Assembly (NCBI GenBank): GCA_013298715.1
Contig: JAAFIQ010000001.1
Span: forward strand, 467,686-531,685
DNA: 64,000 bases
Direction of reading: 5' to 3'
Origin: Bacteroidota bacterium
Lineage (GTDB): Bacteria > Bacteroidota > Bacteroidia > B-17B0 > Aurantibacillaceae
Shown: piece by piece, positions 38,201 to 46,041 of the stretch
Layout: the number at the start of each line of letters is the position of its first letter
Position numbering within the stretch: the stretch's first letter is position 1
Made by a program: the position numbers and the translations under genes
The notes under the pieces: generated by a model
What the model was told of the DNA's origin: nothing
Seen by the model: the letters and a program-made list of their open reading frames with translations, nothing else
The model's database searches: none

Positions 38201-38523
38201 AGTATTTTTTCAATCGCTCATTCCGTTCCGATTTCTTAAACAATTTTCAACTCGTTGCTTTTGGCGATTTAGGGATGGCATGGTACGGTATAAATCCATT
38301 AAGTAAAGAAAATACCGAGAATTCTAATAGTTACTTGCAAGAAGGTAATAATGTAATAATTACCGTTACAAACCCTAAAGACCCTTTAGTTGCTGGCTTT
38401 GGCTGGGGTATGCGCTCGCGCTTATTTGGTTATTTTGTGCGTTTGGATTTTGGTTGGGGCGTAGATAAATTAGAGGTACAAAATAAAGCAATCATTAATT
38501 TTTCTTTAGCAACAGATTTTTAA
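35227..38523 (+). CDS. TolB-like propeller / BamA-like barrel protein with degenerate peptidase domain
   Basis: 1,098 residues from the ATG at 35227, which supplies the signal peptide SLVVIVCIIFSTLAKAQFNYG. The N-terminal ~270 residues look like a gluzincin-type peptidase domain whose zinc motif is lost (HAELDQQIRAAL instead of HExxH; LPEWYTTGLEKYLSEGWNS follows as usual). Next a TolB/WD40-like propeller (KVSPDGKQVAYSQN; FSFSGDGKKLALSA), a low-complexity linker (~620-690), and a C-terminal outer-membrane barrel of the BamA/surface-antigen type (VARLRGEYIF-like strands, final ATDF). It is probably an outer-membrane protein; substrate unknown. Confidence 0.8.
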   Translation: MAKCKSLVVIVCIIFSTLAKAQFNYGHQMEFGKNRIQYQNFVWTYFDYERYRVYNYQGGIEIAKYVALVVNKELPIIEKRLDYVLEDKVNIIVYNNQNDFKQSNIGLQSGDMSNIGGMTKIVGDKIFVFFNGSHAELDQQIRAALAKLAINQALFGGSLRDMVRSSTLLNLPEWYTTGLEKYLSEGWNSYSDNYLYDAVKNDLFLQLNKLTGKQATNAGHAIWYYIVDTYGESVIPNLLYMTKVSRSPDNAFLFVLGVTQDNLVYDFTDAYNRRLFANKDSLRVSPINNNSVLKKYKKQRHYFQLKVSPDGKQVAYSQNYLNQLKVYVKDLETGKTQRLLKLNPKLEQLDDNNYPLLAWHPKGNILAMIYEKKDQLVIHTKDFESKEVVKRNLPGFEKVNSFSFSGDGKKLALSAVKKSKGQADIFVFGLNTSAVDQITNDIWDDNNPVFVRGNKQIVFESNRENDTIKTKDDANYFVKIKRNMDLFMCNYPLTSKALVRVTNTPNVNETQAQTYNRNYVTYLSDENGIYNQYVAEFDSTISFVDTTEHYRYFFKSKCVSNYDRNILEQNINFNSTHVADVVYANGKDMLLVTPLNKLIEQKNVNTKPTWFRGNARPIVSDPSNFNLVPSTNNETQSLEKDSENKGIDFDNYKLEGEKPTTVNTPTINNNKASKDTTRIKNIKKTSEFKFPIQKNYYTSFYSDYVVTQLDNSFMANNYQLFTNPGAPLYLNPGVNFLTKVAISDLFEDQRIVGGFRINPTLDNEFMLMYENRKKQFDHQFIFDRQTFARVADDQFATSGYFNKINTHTGSYSIKYPFNPVSAVRLSVLYRNDRKVALSNSDFTLPQKNTFSNLAALRGEYIFDNTRFVTLNIFNGFRAKVWGEYWQFLETENNRNMITFGFDARHYQKVHRQITWCNRFAGGNSLGTDKLIFYLGGVDNWLNPSFNQAINVVRPTEYGFQTIATNMRGFQQNIRNGNNFLVYNSELRFPLVKYFFNRSFRSDFLNNFQLVAFGDLGMAWYGINPLSKENTENSNSYLQEGNNVIITVTNPKDPLVAGFGWGMRSRLFGYFVRLDFGWGVDKLEVQNKAIINFSLATDF

Positions 38524-38524
38524 T

Positions 38525-38893
38525 ATGGGCATGAACGAAATAGGGATTTTACTTTTAGTAGGATTATTTGCAGGGTTTTTAAGTGGATTAATTGGTATTG
38601 GTGGTGGTATTATTTTGGTTCCGGTATTGGTTTATTTTTTATCCATGAATCAAAAGTTAGCACAAGGCACCACGTTGTTTATGTTTCTGTTTCCAGTTGG
38701 TATTTTAGGTGTTTACCAATATTACAAAGGAAATAGCATAGATTATAAAACCGCAGGTGTTATGGCAATCACATTTATTGTAGGTAGTTTTTTAGGTGGA
38801 AAAACAGCAATGGCTATTGATACTAAAATGGTAAAACAAATTTTTGGAGGAATGATTATTTTAATTGGAATAAAAATGCTGTTTGATAAATAG
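38525..38893 (+). CDS. Short TauE/SafE (TSUP) family membrane protein
   Basis: 122 residues with about four membrane helices. The signature GLFAGFLSGLIGIGGGIILVPVLVYF is that of the sulfite exporter/TSUP family. Typical members have two such halves (~250 residues); this single-half protein would have to dimerise. It transports sulfur-containing or organic anions in characterised cases; the substrate here is unknown. It starts one base after the upstream stop and overlaps or abuts the amidohydrolase, so the three genes form one operon. Confidence 0.83.
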   Translation: MGMNEIGILLLVGLFAGFLSGLIGIGGGIILVPVLVYFLSMNQKLAQGTTLFMFLFPVGILGVYQYYKGNSIDYKTAGVMAITFIVGSFLGGKTAMAIDTKMVKQIFGGMIILIGIKMLFDK

Positions 38894-38894
38894 T

Positions 38895-40073
38895 ATGGTT
38901 TTGCAAGAAAAAATAAAAAAACTTGCTACGGATTTTTTTCCTGAAATTGTTGCCGTTAGAAGACACCTACACCAAAATCCTGAATTATCGTTTCAGGAAT
39001 TTAATACAAGTAAATATATTCAAGAACAACTTACAAAACACAATATTACATTTACATCAGGTTATGTTACAACAGGAATTATTGCTACCATAAAAGGAAA
39101 TAACGCTGAAAAACAATGCACACTTATTCGTGCCGACATGGATGCACTTCCTATTCAAGAAGAAAACAACGTTGCGTATTGCTCTATAAATAAAAATGTA
39201 ATGCACGCTTGTGGCCACGATGCCCATACGGCCTGTGCATTAGGGGCAGCATTTATCTTAAACCAAATAAAAAGCGAAATAGAGGGCACTGTAAAAATTA
39301 TGTTTCAGCCAGGGGAAGAGGTTTTGCCGGGTGGAGCTAAGCTGATGATAGAAGCTGGGGTGTTGCAAAATCCAAAAGTTGATAAAGCAATTGCTTTGCA
39401 CGTATTTCCAAGTATGGAAAGTGGAAATGTGGGTTTTAAACCAGGGATGTATATGGCAAGTACCGATGAGCTACACTTAACGATTAATGGTAAAGGCGGC
39501 CACGCTGCAATGCCCGCAGAACACATAAACCCTTTGGTTGTTGCTTCTGAAATTATTTTAGAAGTAAACAAAAAATACATGTTGGCTTCTAATACAACCG
39601 TTCCTACTGTTGTTGCCTTTGGTAAAATTGAGGGCTTGGGAGCAACAAACGTTATTCCACCACAAGTAAGGCTACAAGGTACTTTTAGAACTATGGATGA
39701 AATTTGGCGGAAACAAGTTCATAAAGAATTACATGAACTTATTAATGAAATATGCTCTAAATACAATGCCAGTGCAGATTTTAAGATAGAACACGGCTAT
39801 CCCTTTTTGGTGAATAACGAACAATTAACAAGCTCTTGTGAAAACAAAGCAAAAAACTATTTAGGAGAAAACTATGTACAGGAATTACCACTAAGAATGA
39901 CGGCAGAAGACTTTGCTTTTATTACACAACAAGTACCTAGTTGTTTTTTTAGATTAGGTACTGCAAATAAAGCAGCCGGAATTACCTCAGGAGTGCACAC
40001 ACCAACATTTGACATCGATGAAAAATCATTAGAGATTGGTATGGGTTTGTTAGCTTATTTTAGCATAAATTAA
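38895..40073 (+). CDS. M20 family amidohydrolase (N-acyl amino acid hydrolase type)
   Basis: 392 residues from the ATG at 38895. The metal-binding motif is MHACGHDAHTA (C106, H108), followed by GEEVLPGG (E141/E142), and the late HVFPS and GVHTPTFDID motifs are present, so all usual ligands of the HipO/AmaA branch are visible. It cleaves N-acyl amino acids, for instance hippurate-like compounds. The start lies one base after the TSUP stop, and the transporter upstream may carry substrate or product (inference). Confidence 0.92.
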   Translation: MVLQEKIKKLATDFFPEIVAVRRHLHQNPELSFQEFNTSKYIQEQLTKHNITFTSGYVTTGIIATIKGNNAEKQCTLIRADMDALPIQEENNVAYCSINKNVMHACGHDAHTACALGAAFILNQIKSEIEGTVKIMFQPGEEVLPGGAKLMIEAGVLQNPKVDKAIALHVFPSMESGNVGFKPGMYMASTDELHLTINGKGGHAAMPAEHINPLVVASEIILEVNKKYMLASNTTVPTVVAFGKIEGLGATNVIPPQVRLQGTFRTMDEIWRKQVHKELHELINEICSKYNASADFKIEHGYPFLVNNEQLTSSCENKAKNYLGENYVQELPLRMTAEDFAFITQQVPSCFFRLGTANKAAGITSGVHTPTFDIDEKSLEIGMGLLAYFSIN

Positions 40074-40076
40074 AAA

Positions 40077-41498
40077 TTGACATTGAAACATACTGTTATA
40101 CTTTACAATCCTTATGCTGTTTTTTACACCATGCCTTTAGCCCTTATTGCTATAGGTTCGTATTTGGATGAGGCAAAATACAACGTAGTTATTATTGATG
40201 GGCGGCTAGAGAAAAATCCAATTAATAAAATTAAAGAACTATTAACACAAAACCCTGTATGTTTTGCAACTACGGTGCTTACTGGCAGCCCAATACAAGA
40301 TGCGCTTACAGTTTCGCAACAAGTAAAACAACTAGCGCCGGCTTTGCCTGTAGTTTGGGGTGGTTGGCACCCATCATTATTTCCACAACATACTTTAGAA
40401 AACGAAAATATTGATGTAGTTGTAAACGGACAAGGTGAAATTACATTTGCTGAATTGTTAGAAGTCTTTGTTTCTAAAGCAGAATTAAATTCTATAAAAG
40501 GAATAAGCTATAAATTAAACAAGCAAATAATTCATAATCCAGAACGAACAATGGTTGACATTAACTCGTTTCCGGCATTTAATTATAATTTGATAGATGT
40601 GCCAGCTTACATTAAACTGAGTGGCAGAAATCAGTTAGATTATATTTCTTCTCAAGGATGCCGGTTTAGATGCTCGTTTTGTGCCGACCCATTTATGTAC
40701 AAGCGTGGTTGGTACGGGTATAACTCAAAGCGCATGGGCGACGAGATAGAGACCCTATGGAAAAAATATAAATTTAATCACATACATTTTCAAGATGAAA
40801 CCTACTTTACTTATGCAACACGCGTAAAAGAAGTAGCCGAGGAATTCATTAAACGTAAATTGCCAATTAGTTGGTTTGGGACCATGCGTGCCGACCAAGG
40901 CGTGCGTTTGAGCGAAGACATTTGGAAACTTTGCAAAGAATCGGGGTTAGAGCGTGTAATGATTGGTATGGAGGCGGGCACGCAAGAAATGTTAGATTGG
41001 ATGCAAAAGGACATTAAATTAAATCAAGTGTACGAAGTTGCAAAGCTCTGCTTAAAATTTGATATTGCCATTAATTTCAGCTTTATAGTTGGCTTTCCAG
41101 GCGAAACAAAAGAAAGTGTTTTTAAAACATTAGATGTTATAAAAAATTTAAGAGAAATGAGTTCTACCTTTCATGTAGGAATTTTTTATTACAAACCTTA
41201 CCCAGGCAATAAAATTGCAGATGAATTATTGCAAAATGGATATAAATTTAATTCAACCTTAGAAGAATGGAGCCGCTTTGATTATGTAGATAGTGGGAAA
41301 AGTGAGTGGCTGGATGATGAAATGTTGCGCTATATAGAAAATTTTAAATTTTATCAAAACTTAGCTTATAACAAACCAACACCAGGTAAATTTATTTTTA
41401 GAAAAGTAGCCAAGTGGCGTGTAGAAAATAAAAATTATAATTTCCCAATTGAGAAAAAGATTAAAGAATGGTTCATGCCAAGGCAACAGATGGCTTAG
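40077..41498 (+). CDS. B12-binding-domain radical SAM enzyme
   Basis: 473 residues. The N-terminal ~140 residues match a cobalamin-binding Rossmann fold (YNPYAVFYTMPLALIAIGSYL; VVWGGWHPSLFPQ). The radical SAM core follows with the CxxxCxxC cluster motif C195-R-F-R-C199-S-F-C202. The rest keeps the SAM barrel pattern (MIGMEAGTQEMLDWMQK; FSFIVGFPGETKES). This architecture (BchE/HpnP-like) methylates or rearranges unactivated carbons; the target is unknown. TTG start at 40077, 4 bp after the amidohydrolase stop; no ATG is available nearby. Confidence 0.9.
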   Translation: MTLKHTVILYNPYAVFYTMPLALIAIGSYLDEAKYNVVIIDGRLEKNPINKIKELLTQNPVCFATTVLTGSPIQDALTVSQQVKQLAPALPVVWGGWHPSLFPQHTLENENIDVVVNGQGEITFAELLEVFVSKAELNSIKGISYKLNKQIIHNPERTMVDINSFPAFNYNLIDVPAYIKLSGRNQLDYISSQGCRFRCSFCADPFMYKRGWYGYNSKRMGDEIETLWKKYKFNHIHFQDETYFTYATRVKEVAEEFIKRKLPISWFGTMRADQGVRLSEDIWKLCKESGLERVMIGMEAGTQEMLDWMQKDIKLNQVYEVAKLCLKFDIAINFSFIVGFPGETKESVFKTLDVIKNLREMSSTFHVGIFYYKPYPGNKIADELLQNGYKFNSTLEEWSRFDYVDSGKSEWLDDEMLRYIENFKFYQNLAYNKPTPGKFIFRKVAKWRVENKNYNFPIEKKIKEWFMPRQQMA

Positions 41499-41989
41499 GC
41501 ATAAATGAGTTTGTTGAAGTTGCCTTTTGCAAAATTGATAGTGCGTAAATGTCTCAATAAGATTTTGAACAATAATCATCTCGAATCAAAAACTACTCGA
41601 CATCACAATGGCGCTCGATTAAATTGTATTTAGATAGAAGAAGTTGATTTCATTTATGAACTAGCTTTCTTAATACGGTTTAAAAAAGAATTTTATAATC
41701 CTTATATATATTCATATAGTTGACTATAATCCAAAAAATCGTAATCTTTTCAAGTACAACCGGACAGACAGAGAATGGCTTTGGCTCACATTATTACTTT
41801 ACCTTCGGTCAGGCAGTTCCTTAGGTGCCACCTCGCTCAAAAGTGCACGGTACTATTGCCGAGCTAAAAAAACTTGTATCTTCGTGTTAAGTTTGTTGTG
41901 GGTAGACCTCTGAATTTTCAGAATGTCACCAACGCCTGCTTAAGAACTTTATTTGCAAGTGTAAGAAACGGTAATAGCAAGTAATAAAA
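41499..41989. other. 491-bp region without a gene
   Basis: No ORF with coding character in either direction. AT-rich, with a stretch at 41700-41740 (CCTTATATATATT and AATCCAAAAAATCG) that shares words with the hairpin region at 43.85-44.28 kb, so it may hold a degraded copy of that element. The promoter of the Crp/Fnr gene should lie within the last 100 bp. Confidence 0.5.
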
Positions 41990-42571
41990 ATGGAAGACAT
42001 TCTATTCAATTTTATATCAAAATACATTTCTCTTACAGAAGAAGAGAAAAATGTTTTACTTTCATTGGAGCTTTTTCACTCCGTAAAAAAAGGTACTATT
42101 TTACTTGCGGAAGGGCAAAAAACTCGAAACAGTTTTTTTGTTTTAAAAGGCTGTATTCGTTCATACTATATCAAAGACGGAGAAGAAAAAACCACCGCTT
42201 TCTTCACTGAAATGGAGGCTTTAACCCCGGCTTGTGTTATTAATAGAACCCCATCGGATCATTATATTATTTGTAATGAAGACTGTGTGCTTTTAATTTC
42301 AGATGCAGATATGTCTGAGGAAGTTAATAGCAGATTTCCAAAGTTTGAAATCATGTGTATGAAGTTTTCAGAGGAGTTACTTGCAAAGGAGCGTGTTGAA
42401 TTTGATGAATTCAAAACTTCCTCGCCTGAACAACGCTACTTGAACTTATTACAAAAAAGACCAGACCTTATACAACGCGTACCTCAGCACCAATTAGCAA
42501 GCTACCTAGGCATAAAACCACAATCCTTAAGCAGACTAAGAGCCAGAATTTTGGAAAAAAGTAAGGCGTAA
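41990..42571 (+). CDS. Crp/Fnr family transcriptional regulator
   Basis: 193 residues. An N-terminal cyclic-nucleotide-binding-like fold (KKGTILLAEGQKTRNSFFVLKGCIRSYY; GEEKTTAFFTEMEALTPAC) and a C-terminal DNA-binding end (QRVPQHQLASYLGIKPQSLSRLRARIL) give a typical Bacteroidota Crp/Fnr-like regulator. It lacks the FNR cysteines, so it senses something other than oxygen. The two genes downstream (membrane proteins) are likely targets or neighbours. Confidence 0.88.
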   Translation: MEDILFNFISKYISLTEEEKNVLLSLELFHSVKKGTILLAEGQKTRNSFFVLKGCIRSYYIKDGEEKTTAFFTEMEALTPACVINRTPSDHYIICNEDCVLLISDADMSEEVNSRFPKFEIMCMKFSEELLAKERVEFDEFKTSSPEQRYLNLLQKRPDLIQRVPQHQLASYLGIKPQSLSRLRARILEKSKA

Positions 42572-42616
42572 ATCATTTCTTAACTTAAGTGAACGCCTTT
42601 TGGGGATGCCCCAATC

Positions 42617-42624
42617 TATTTTTG
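42617..42624 (+). promoter_or_regulatory. Putative -7 promoter element
   Basis: TATTTTTG (TAnnTTTG type) lies 29 bp before the ATG at 42654. A TTG at 42600-42602 is 14 bp upstream, short for the -33 position. Confidence 0.35.
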
Positions 42625-42653
42625 CAGCATCAATCAACATAAAAAGAAAAGAT

Positions 42654-43280
42654 ATGCAAAAGAAAATTTTAAGATTCAGCATTATTGTAATGATGGTGAG
42701 TAAGCTCCAAATCAAAGCTCAATATGCTATAACAGATAGCACTTACAAAAGGTATTTCATTGGTAGTTCTATGTTTTTATTGGGAAATTTGGCTACCACA
42801 AACAGCCCCAACTACGCGCAACTTAACCTAGGCTATCGTATTACAAGAAAAGATGTAGTCTCCTTAGAACTTGCAACTTGGAAAACTGCTTGGCCAATTG
42901 GCATAAACCCATTTTTTAACAAATCGTATGGAAAGCCGGAGGAAGAGTTTCCTGGGTATATTCGCGATTATGGTGTTGGGGTGGCTTACCAACGGTTTTT
43001 ATGGAAAGGCTTATATGCGCAGGTTCATGTGTTTCCTTTTTTGCAAGATTTTATCAACGACAAAGGCAAAAAAATTGACAACGGTTTTCAGATTTTCAAT
43101 CAATATCGAGTTGGCTATCATATTAAGCTTTTTAAGGATAAATTTTTCATTCAACCCTCCTTTGCAATTACACATCGTCCTTACCATACAAAAATGCCAG
43201 AGGGATTTAAACAGCAGGATGATAAATGGCCTAAATTTATGTTCAGTGAACCAGGACTTCATTTTGGATTTAATTTTTAA
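42654..43280 (+). CDS. Small outer-membrane beta-barrel protein
   Basis: 208 residues from the ATG at 42654 (the frame is open from a TTG at 42600). Signal peptide (FSIIVMMVSKLQIKAQY), then alternating strands with aromatic girdle (YAQLNLGYRITRKDVVSLELATW; VAYQRFLWKGLYAQVHVFP) and a terminal Phe (HFGFNF), consistent with an 8-strand outer-membrane barrel. No named family recognised. It follows the Crp/Fnr gene and precedes a small membrane protein by 11 bp. Confidence 0.72.
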   Translation: MQKKILRFSIIVMMVSKLQIKAQYAITDSTYKRYFIGSSMFLLGNLATTNSPNYAQLNLGYRITRKDVVSLELATWKTAWPIGINPFFNKSYGKPEEEFPGYIRDYGVGVAYQRFLWKGLYAQVHVFPFLQDFINDKGKKIDNGFQIFNQYRVGYHIKLFKDKFFIQPSFAITHRPYHTKMPEGFKQQDDKWPKFMFSEPGLHFGFNF

Positions 43281-43291
43281 ACAATTCACAG

Positions 43292-43699
43292 ATGAAATTT
43301 GAAGACATCAAAGTTAATGTGAAGCTAAAGCTAGCTTCACTATGGACAAGTTTTATGTTCTTATATATTTATGTAGATTATTTCCACCTATACATGCCCG
43401 GTAGCTTGAAGGATATTCTGGCAGGGAAGGTATTTGTGTTTGATATTTCAACTGTTTTTTTAATGATAGCGATGTTTTTTGTTACAATTCCAGTTCTTAT
43501 GATTTTTCTCTCCGTCACTTTACCTGCTAAAACAAATCGTTTAACAAATATCGTAGTGTCAATTATTCTAATTCCTTATATGCTGTTCAATTTGGCAGGA
43601 GAAGCTTGGTTGCATATGTATTTTGCCGCAGTTATAGAAGTTGTTCTTCTTTGTATAATTATTCGTTATGCTTGGAAATGGCCACGTATTGAAACATGA
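43292..43699 (+). CDS. Four-TM protein, DUF6326-like
   Basis: 135 residues with four membrane helices. Pieces visible: LKLASLWTSFMFLYIYVDYFHLYMPGSL, FDISTVFLMIAMFFVTIPVLMIFLSVTLP and NIVVSIILIPYMLFNLAGEAWLHMYFAAVIEVVLLCIIIRYAWKWP. The pattern fits the DUF6326 family of small integral membrane proteins, whose function is unknown. Co-transcribed with the barrel gene upstream. Confidence 0.65.
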   Translation: MKFEDIKVNVKLKLASLWTSFMFLYIYVDYFHLYMPGSLKDILAGKVFVFDISTVFLMIAMFFVTIPVLMIFLSVTLPAKTNRLTNIVVSIILIPYMLFNLAGEAWLHMYFAAVIEVVLLCIIIRYAWKWPRIET

Positions 43700-43846
43700 A
43701 AAACCAAACTTAATGTATTTAACAAATAGTAAAGACGTTTCGAGCACAAGCGTAAACACGGGTTTGATAAAAGCGGCGACATAGTGCTTCGGATTAAAGT
43801 TTATACTGAATTTAAACTTTAGTGCTTCTTATATAATTCAGTAATA

Positions 43847-43877
43847 ATACCTTATATATATTAAATACATTTGGTAT
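43847..43877. repeat. 31-bp palindromic fragment related to the adjacent MITE-like hairpin
   Basis: It begins ATACC and ends GGTAT, the same tips as the 162-bp hairpin. Its right half (43865-43877) is the perfect inverted copy of the hairpin's left end (44123-44135). Confidence 0.55.
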
Positions 43878-44122
43878 AAAAAATCGCCACCTTCACCAAG
43901 CTCGAAATCGCATGTTAATGTGAAACTGTGTAACGGCATCGGAAAAAAAGATTAGCTGTAAAAAGAGTTAAAAAGATAATAATTGTTATAGGAGCAAAAG
44001 CAAACGGAGCAAAAAATGTGATTTTAGAGTTAGTATAAAGGGTTAAAATTTGCTTTAAAAACAAATCCTTGTACAAAACAAAAAAACTAAAATTACATTT
44101 GGCGTTACTACAAAATATATTA

Positions 44123-44284
44123 ATACCAAATGTATATAATATATAGTCCAAAAATCTGATGAAAATTTTCAATTATACAAGGCGGAAAACGCAGGCATAG
44201 CTAGAAGCTACGTCGAGTGTTTCCAACGAAGTAGAATTGGAAATTTTCGATGAGATTGGACTAGATATTATATATATTTGGTAT
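44123..44284. mobile_element. MITE-like long hairpin element
   Basis: A 162-bp imperfect palindrome with tips ATACCAAAT and ATTTGGTAT. The arms (ATACCAAATGTATATAATAT... against its complement) pair over about 50 bp with only a few mismatches and a 3-base bulge. The inner part also pairs (GGAAAACGC..TAGCT / AGCTA..GTGTTTCC). It contains no ORF. It has the size and form of a miniature inverted-repeat element mobilised in trans. Flanking direct repeats are not convincing. Confidence 0.65.
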
Positions 44285-44295
44285 GAAGCAAAAAA

Positions 44296-44811
44296 CTAAT
44301 CAACCACAAATAAAGCTTTTAATTCGGTAGCTTCTTCTGGTTTCATTCGTCCGCCAAGTATTAGGGATAATTGCCTGCGGCGGAGTGCGCTTTCAAAACG
44401 TTTTTTCTCTTCATCTGTTTCTGCGATAAGTTGTGGCACAGGCAAGGGCGCTCCATTTTGATCAATAGCAACAAAGGTTAAAATCGCCTCGTTGCATTTT
44501 GTTTTTTCGCCAGTAACCGGATTTTCAACCCATACATCAACATACACTTCCATGCTGCTTGTGAACGCGCGACTTACTTTCGCTTCTAGAGTAACTACGC
44601 TATTTTGTTTTATAGGATTATCAAAGCTCACATGGTTAATCGCTGCTGTTACAACCACGCGCCCGCAATGACGCTGTGCGGCTATGGCAGCCGTTATATC
44701 TACCCACTGTAATAATTTTCCACCAAATAAATTTCCAACATGGTTGGTATCGTTTGGTAATACAACTTCTGTATTAATTGTAAGCGACTGATGGGCTGTT
44801 CTTGGTTTCAT
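44296..44811 (-). CDS. Acyl-CoA thioesterase, hotdog fold
   Basis: 171 residues, the usual size of YciA-like thioesterases. The motif VLPNDTNHVGNLFGGKLLQWVDITAAIAAQRH contains the conserved N..G.LFGG..L.W.D residues, with Asp as the catalytic base. It hydrolyses acyl-CoA esters to free acid and CoA in the cytoplasm; chain length preference unknown. It ends 11 bp past the MITE-like hairpin's right tip. Confidence 0.93.
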   Translation of the reverse strand: MKPRTAHQSLTINTEVVLPNDTNHVGNLFGGKLLQWVDITAAIAAQRHCGRVVVTAAINHVSFDNPIKQNSVVTLEAKVSRAFTSSMEVYVDVWVENPVTGEKTKCNEAILTFVAIDQNGAPLPVPQLIAETDEEKKRFESALRRRQLSLILGGRMKPEEATELKALFVVD

Positions 44812-44978
44812 ACGCTACAAATTTAATTATAATAACAGTTCGTTTATAAATTAAACGATAAATTTGAATTAATACCAGGATGAAGTATACTTTAGACCGG
44901 TCTATAAGTCCTTTGTTGTAAAATATTTTCAGGAATGGCCAAATACTATCAATCATAACTTTAATAAAGCCCAATCTC

Positions 44979-46028
44979 TTATTCTTTTTCTTTAATATTT
45001 TTCAACGAAAAACTTAATTTTCTTATATCTGTATTATCATTAATTGAATCAAACTTAAACGCATAATTGCTATCTGCTTGATTATAATTGAAACGTAGCC
45101 CACCTAAAAAATCGTGATATAAAACATCTTCATCGTAAAATTTTAAAATTATTGGGCCTTTTGGCTCGGTTAAAAACAAATACATGCTGTTAATCTCTGC
45201 TACATCATCGGTATATTGTTCATCGGTTGTGCTTGTTAAGCTATTATTGGGCGTGAACAAATTAAAATACAAATCAGGTTTTACAAACAATCCAAAATCG
45301 TAGGCTTTATCCGATAGGGTTACAGAATCTATACTAAATTCTTTAATGTAATAGGTATAGTTTTTTAATTTTATTCGTTTATTAAAATTCCAAATTGGTT
45401 TATTATACTTTGCTTGCGAAGCATACAAATTATTTGTTTTCTTATAGGTTGTGCTATCTATAGTGTAGAGTTTAAAATTAACAACCAACTCAGTTTCAGA
45501 TTGATTATCTGTTTGTAAATGCCACATTGGCCAACTATATTCGCTATGCTTATTTGAGTGTACAATTGGAGCCACAAAATCTACAGCGTTGTATTTTAAA
45601 TATTCATTATCATCACAATAATTATAATAGCGAAGCATAGATTTGAATTTGTTTAGTTTTTTTGAGTTTAAATTTTTTAAACTTATAACTGCAAAGTAAT
45701 AATTTTTAGCCAATGTGTCAGTATTTGTGGGCAGCGCAGCATAATTTACATCTACATAAAACGCATCAGAATATTGCTGCAACGAAACTTTAATGTCATT
45801 AAAAGTAGTATCTAAAAAATGCCGAGCGTACTTATCTTTTATTTTAATAGAATACTGGTTTATAGATTCTAAAATAGAATCCAATCGTTTTATCGAATCT
45901 TGATTTATTTTTGTTTGAGTTTCTTTTTCAAAATTTGTTGGAATACAACTGTGAACAGCTAAACTTAAAACCAAAATAACAACAGATTTAGCAAGAAAAA
46001 TACTGCTCGTTTTTATCATCTGTTGCAT
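44979..46028 (-). CDS. Lipoprotein of unknown function
   Basis: 349 residues. Signal peptide with lipobox LAVHSC, then a predicted helical segment (KRLDSILESINQYSIKIKDKY) and a beta-rich body (DVNYAALPTN; WPMWHLQTDNQSETELVVNF; KLKNYTYYIKEFSIDSVTLS). No family recognised. The start is ATG at 46028 with another in-frame ATG three codons later. It sits 13 bp after the TPR lipoprotein gene on the same strand, so the two are probably co-transcribed. Confidence 0.7.
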   Translation of the reverse strand: MQQMIKTSSIFLAKSVVILVLSLAVHSCIPTNFEKETQTKINQDSIKRLDSILESINQYSIKIKDKYARHFLDTTFNDIKVSLQQYSDAFYVDVNYAALPTNTDTLAKNYYFAVISLKNLNSKKLNKFKSMLRYYNYCDDNEYLKYNAVDFVAPIVHSNKHSEYSWPMWHLQTDNQSETELVVNFKLYTIDSTTYKKTNNLYASQAKYNKPIWNFNKRIKLKNYTYYIKEFSIDSVTLSDKAYDFGLFVKPDLYFNLFTPNNSLTSTTDEQYTDDVAEINSMYLFLTEPKGPIILKFYDEDVLYHDFLGGLRFNYNQADSNYAFKFDSINDNTDIRKLSFSLKNIKEKE

Positions 46029-46041
46029 TATTAATTTTAAA

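Larger units (their letters stand above)
43700..44295. other. 596-bp gene-free region holding a MITE-like hairpin
   Basis: The region holds the 162-bp imperfect palindrome (44123-44284) and, 245 bp to its left, a 31-bp ATACC...GGTAT palindrome (43847-43877). The outer half ATACATTTGGTAT at 43865-43877 is the exact reverse complement of the hairpin's left tip. An ORF of 85 codons on the minus strand (43915-44172) runs into the hairpin and has no coding character. Confidence 0.6.

Noticed and set aside
43915..44172. 85-codon minus-strand ORF next to the hairpin
   Set aside because: It runs through the MITE-like hairpin arm, has biased Phe/Ile composition and no start context; treated as chance.
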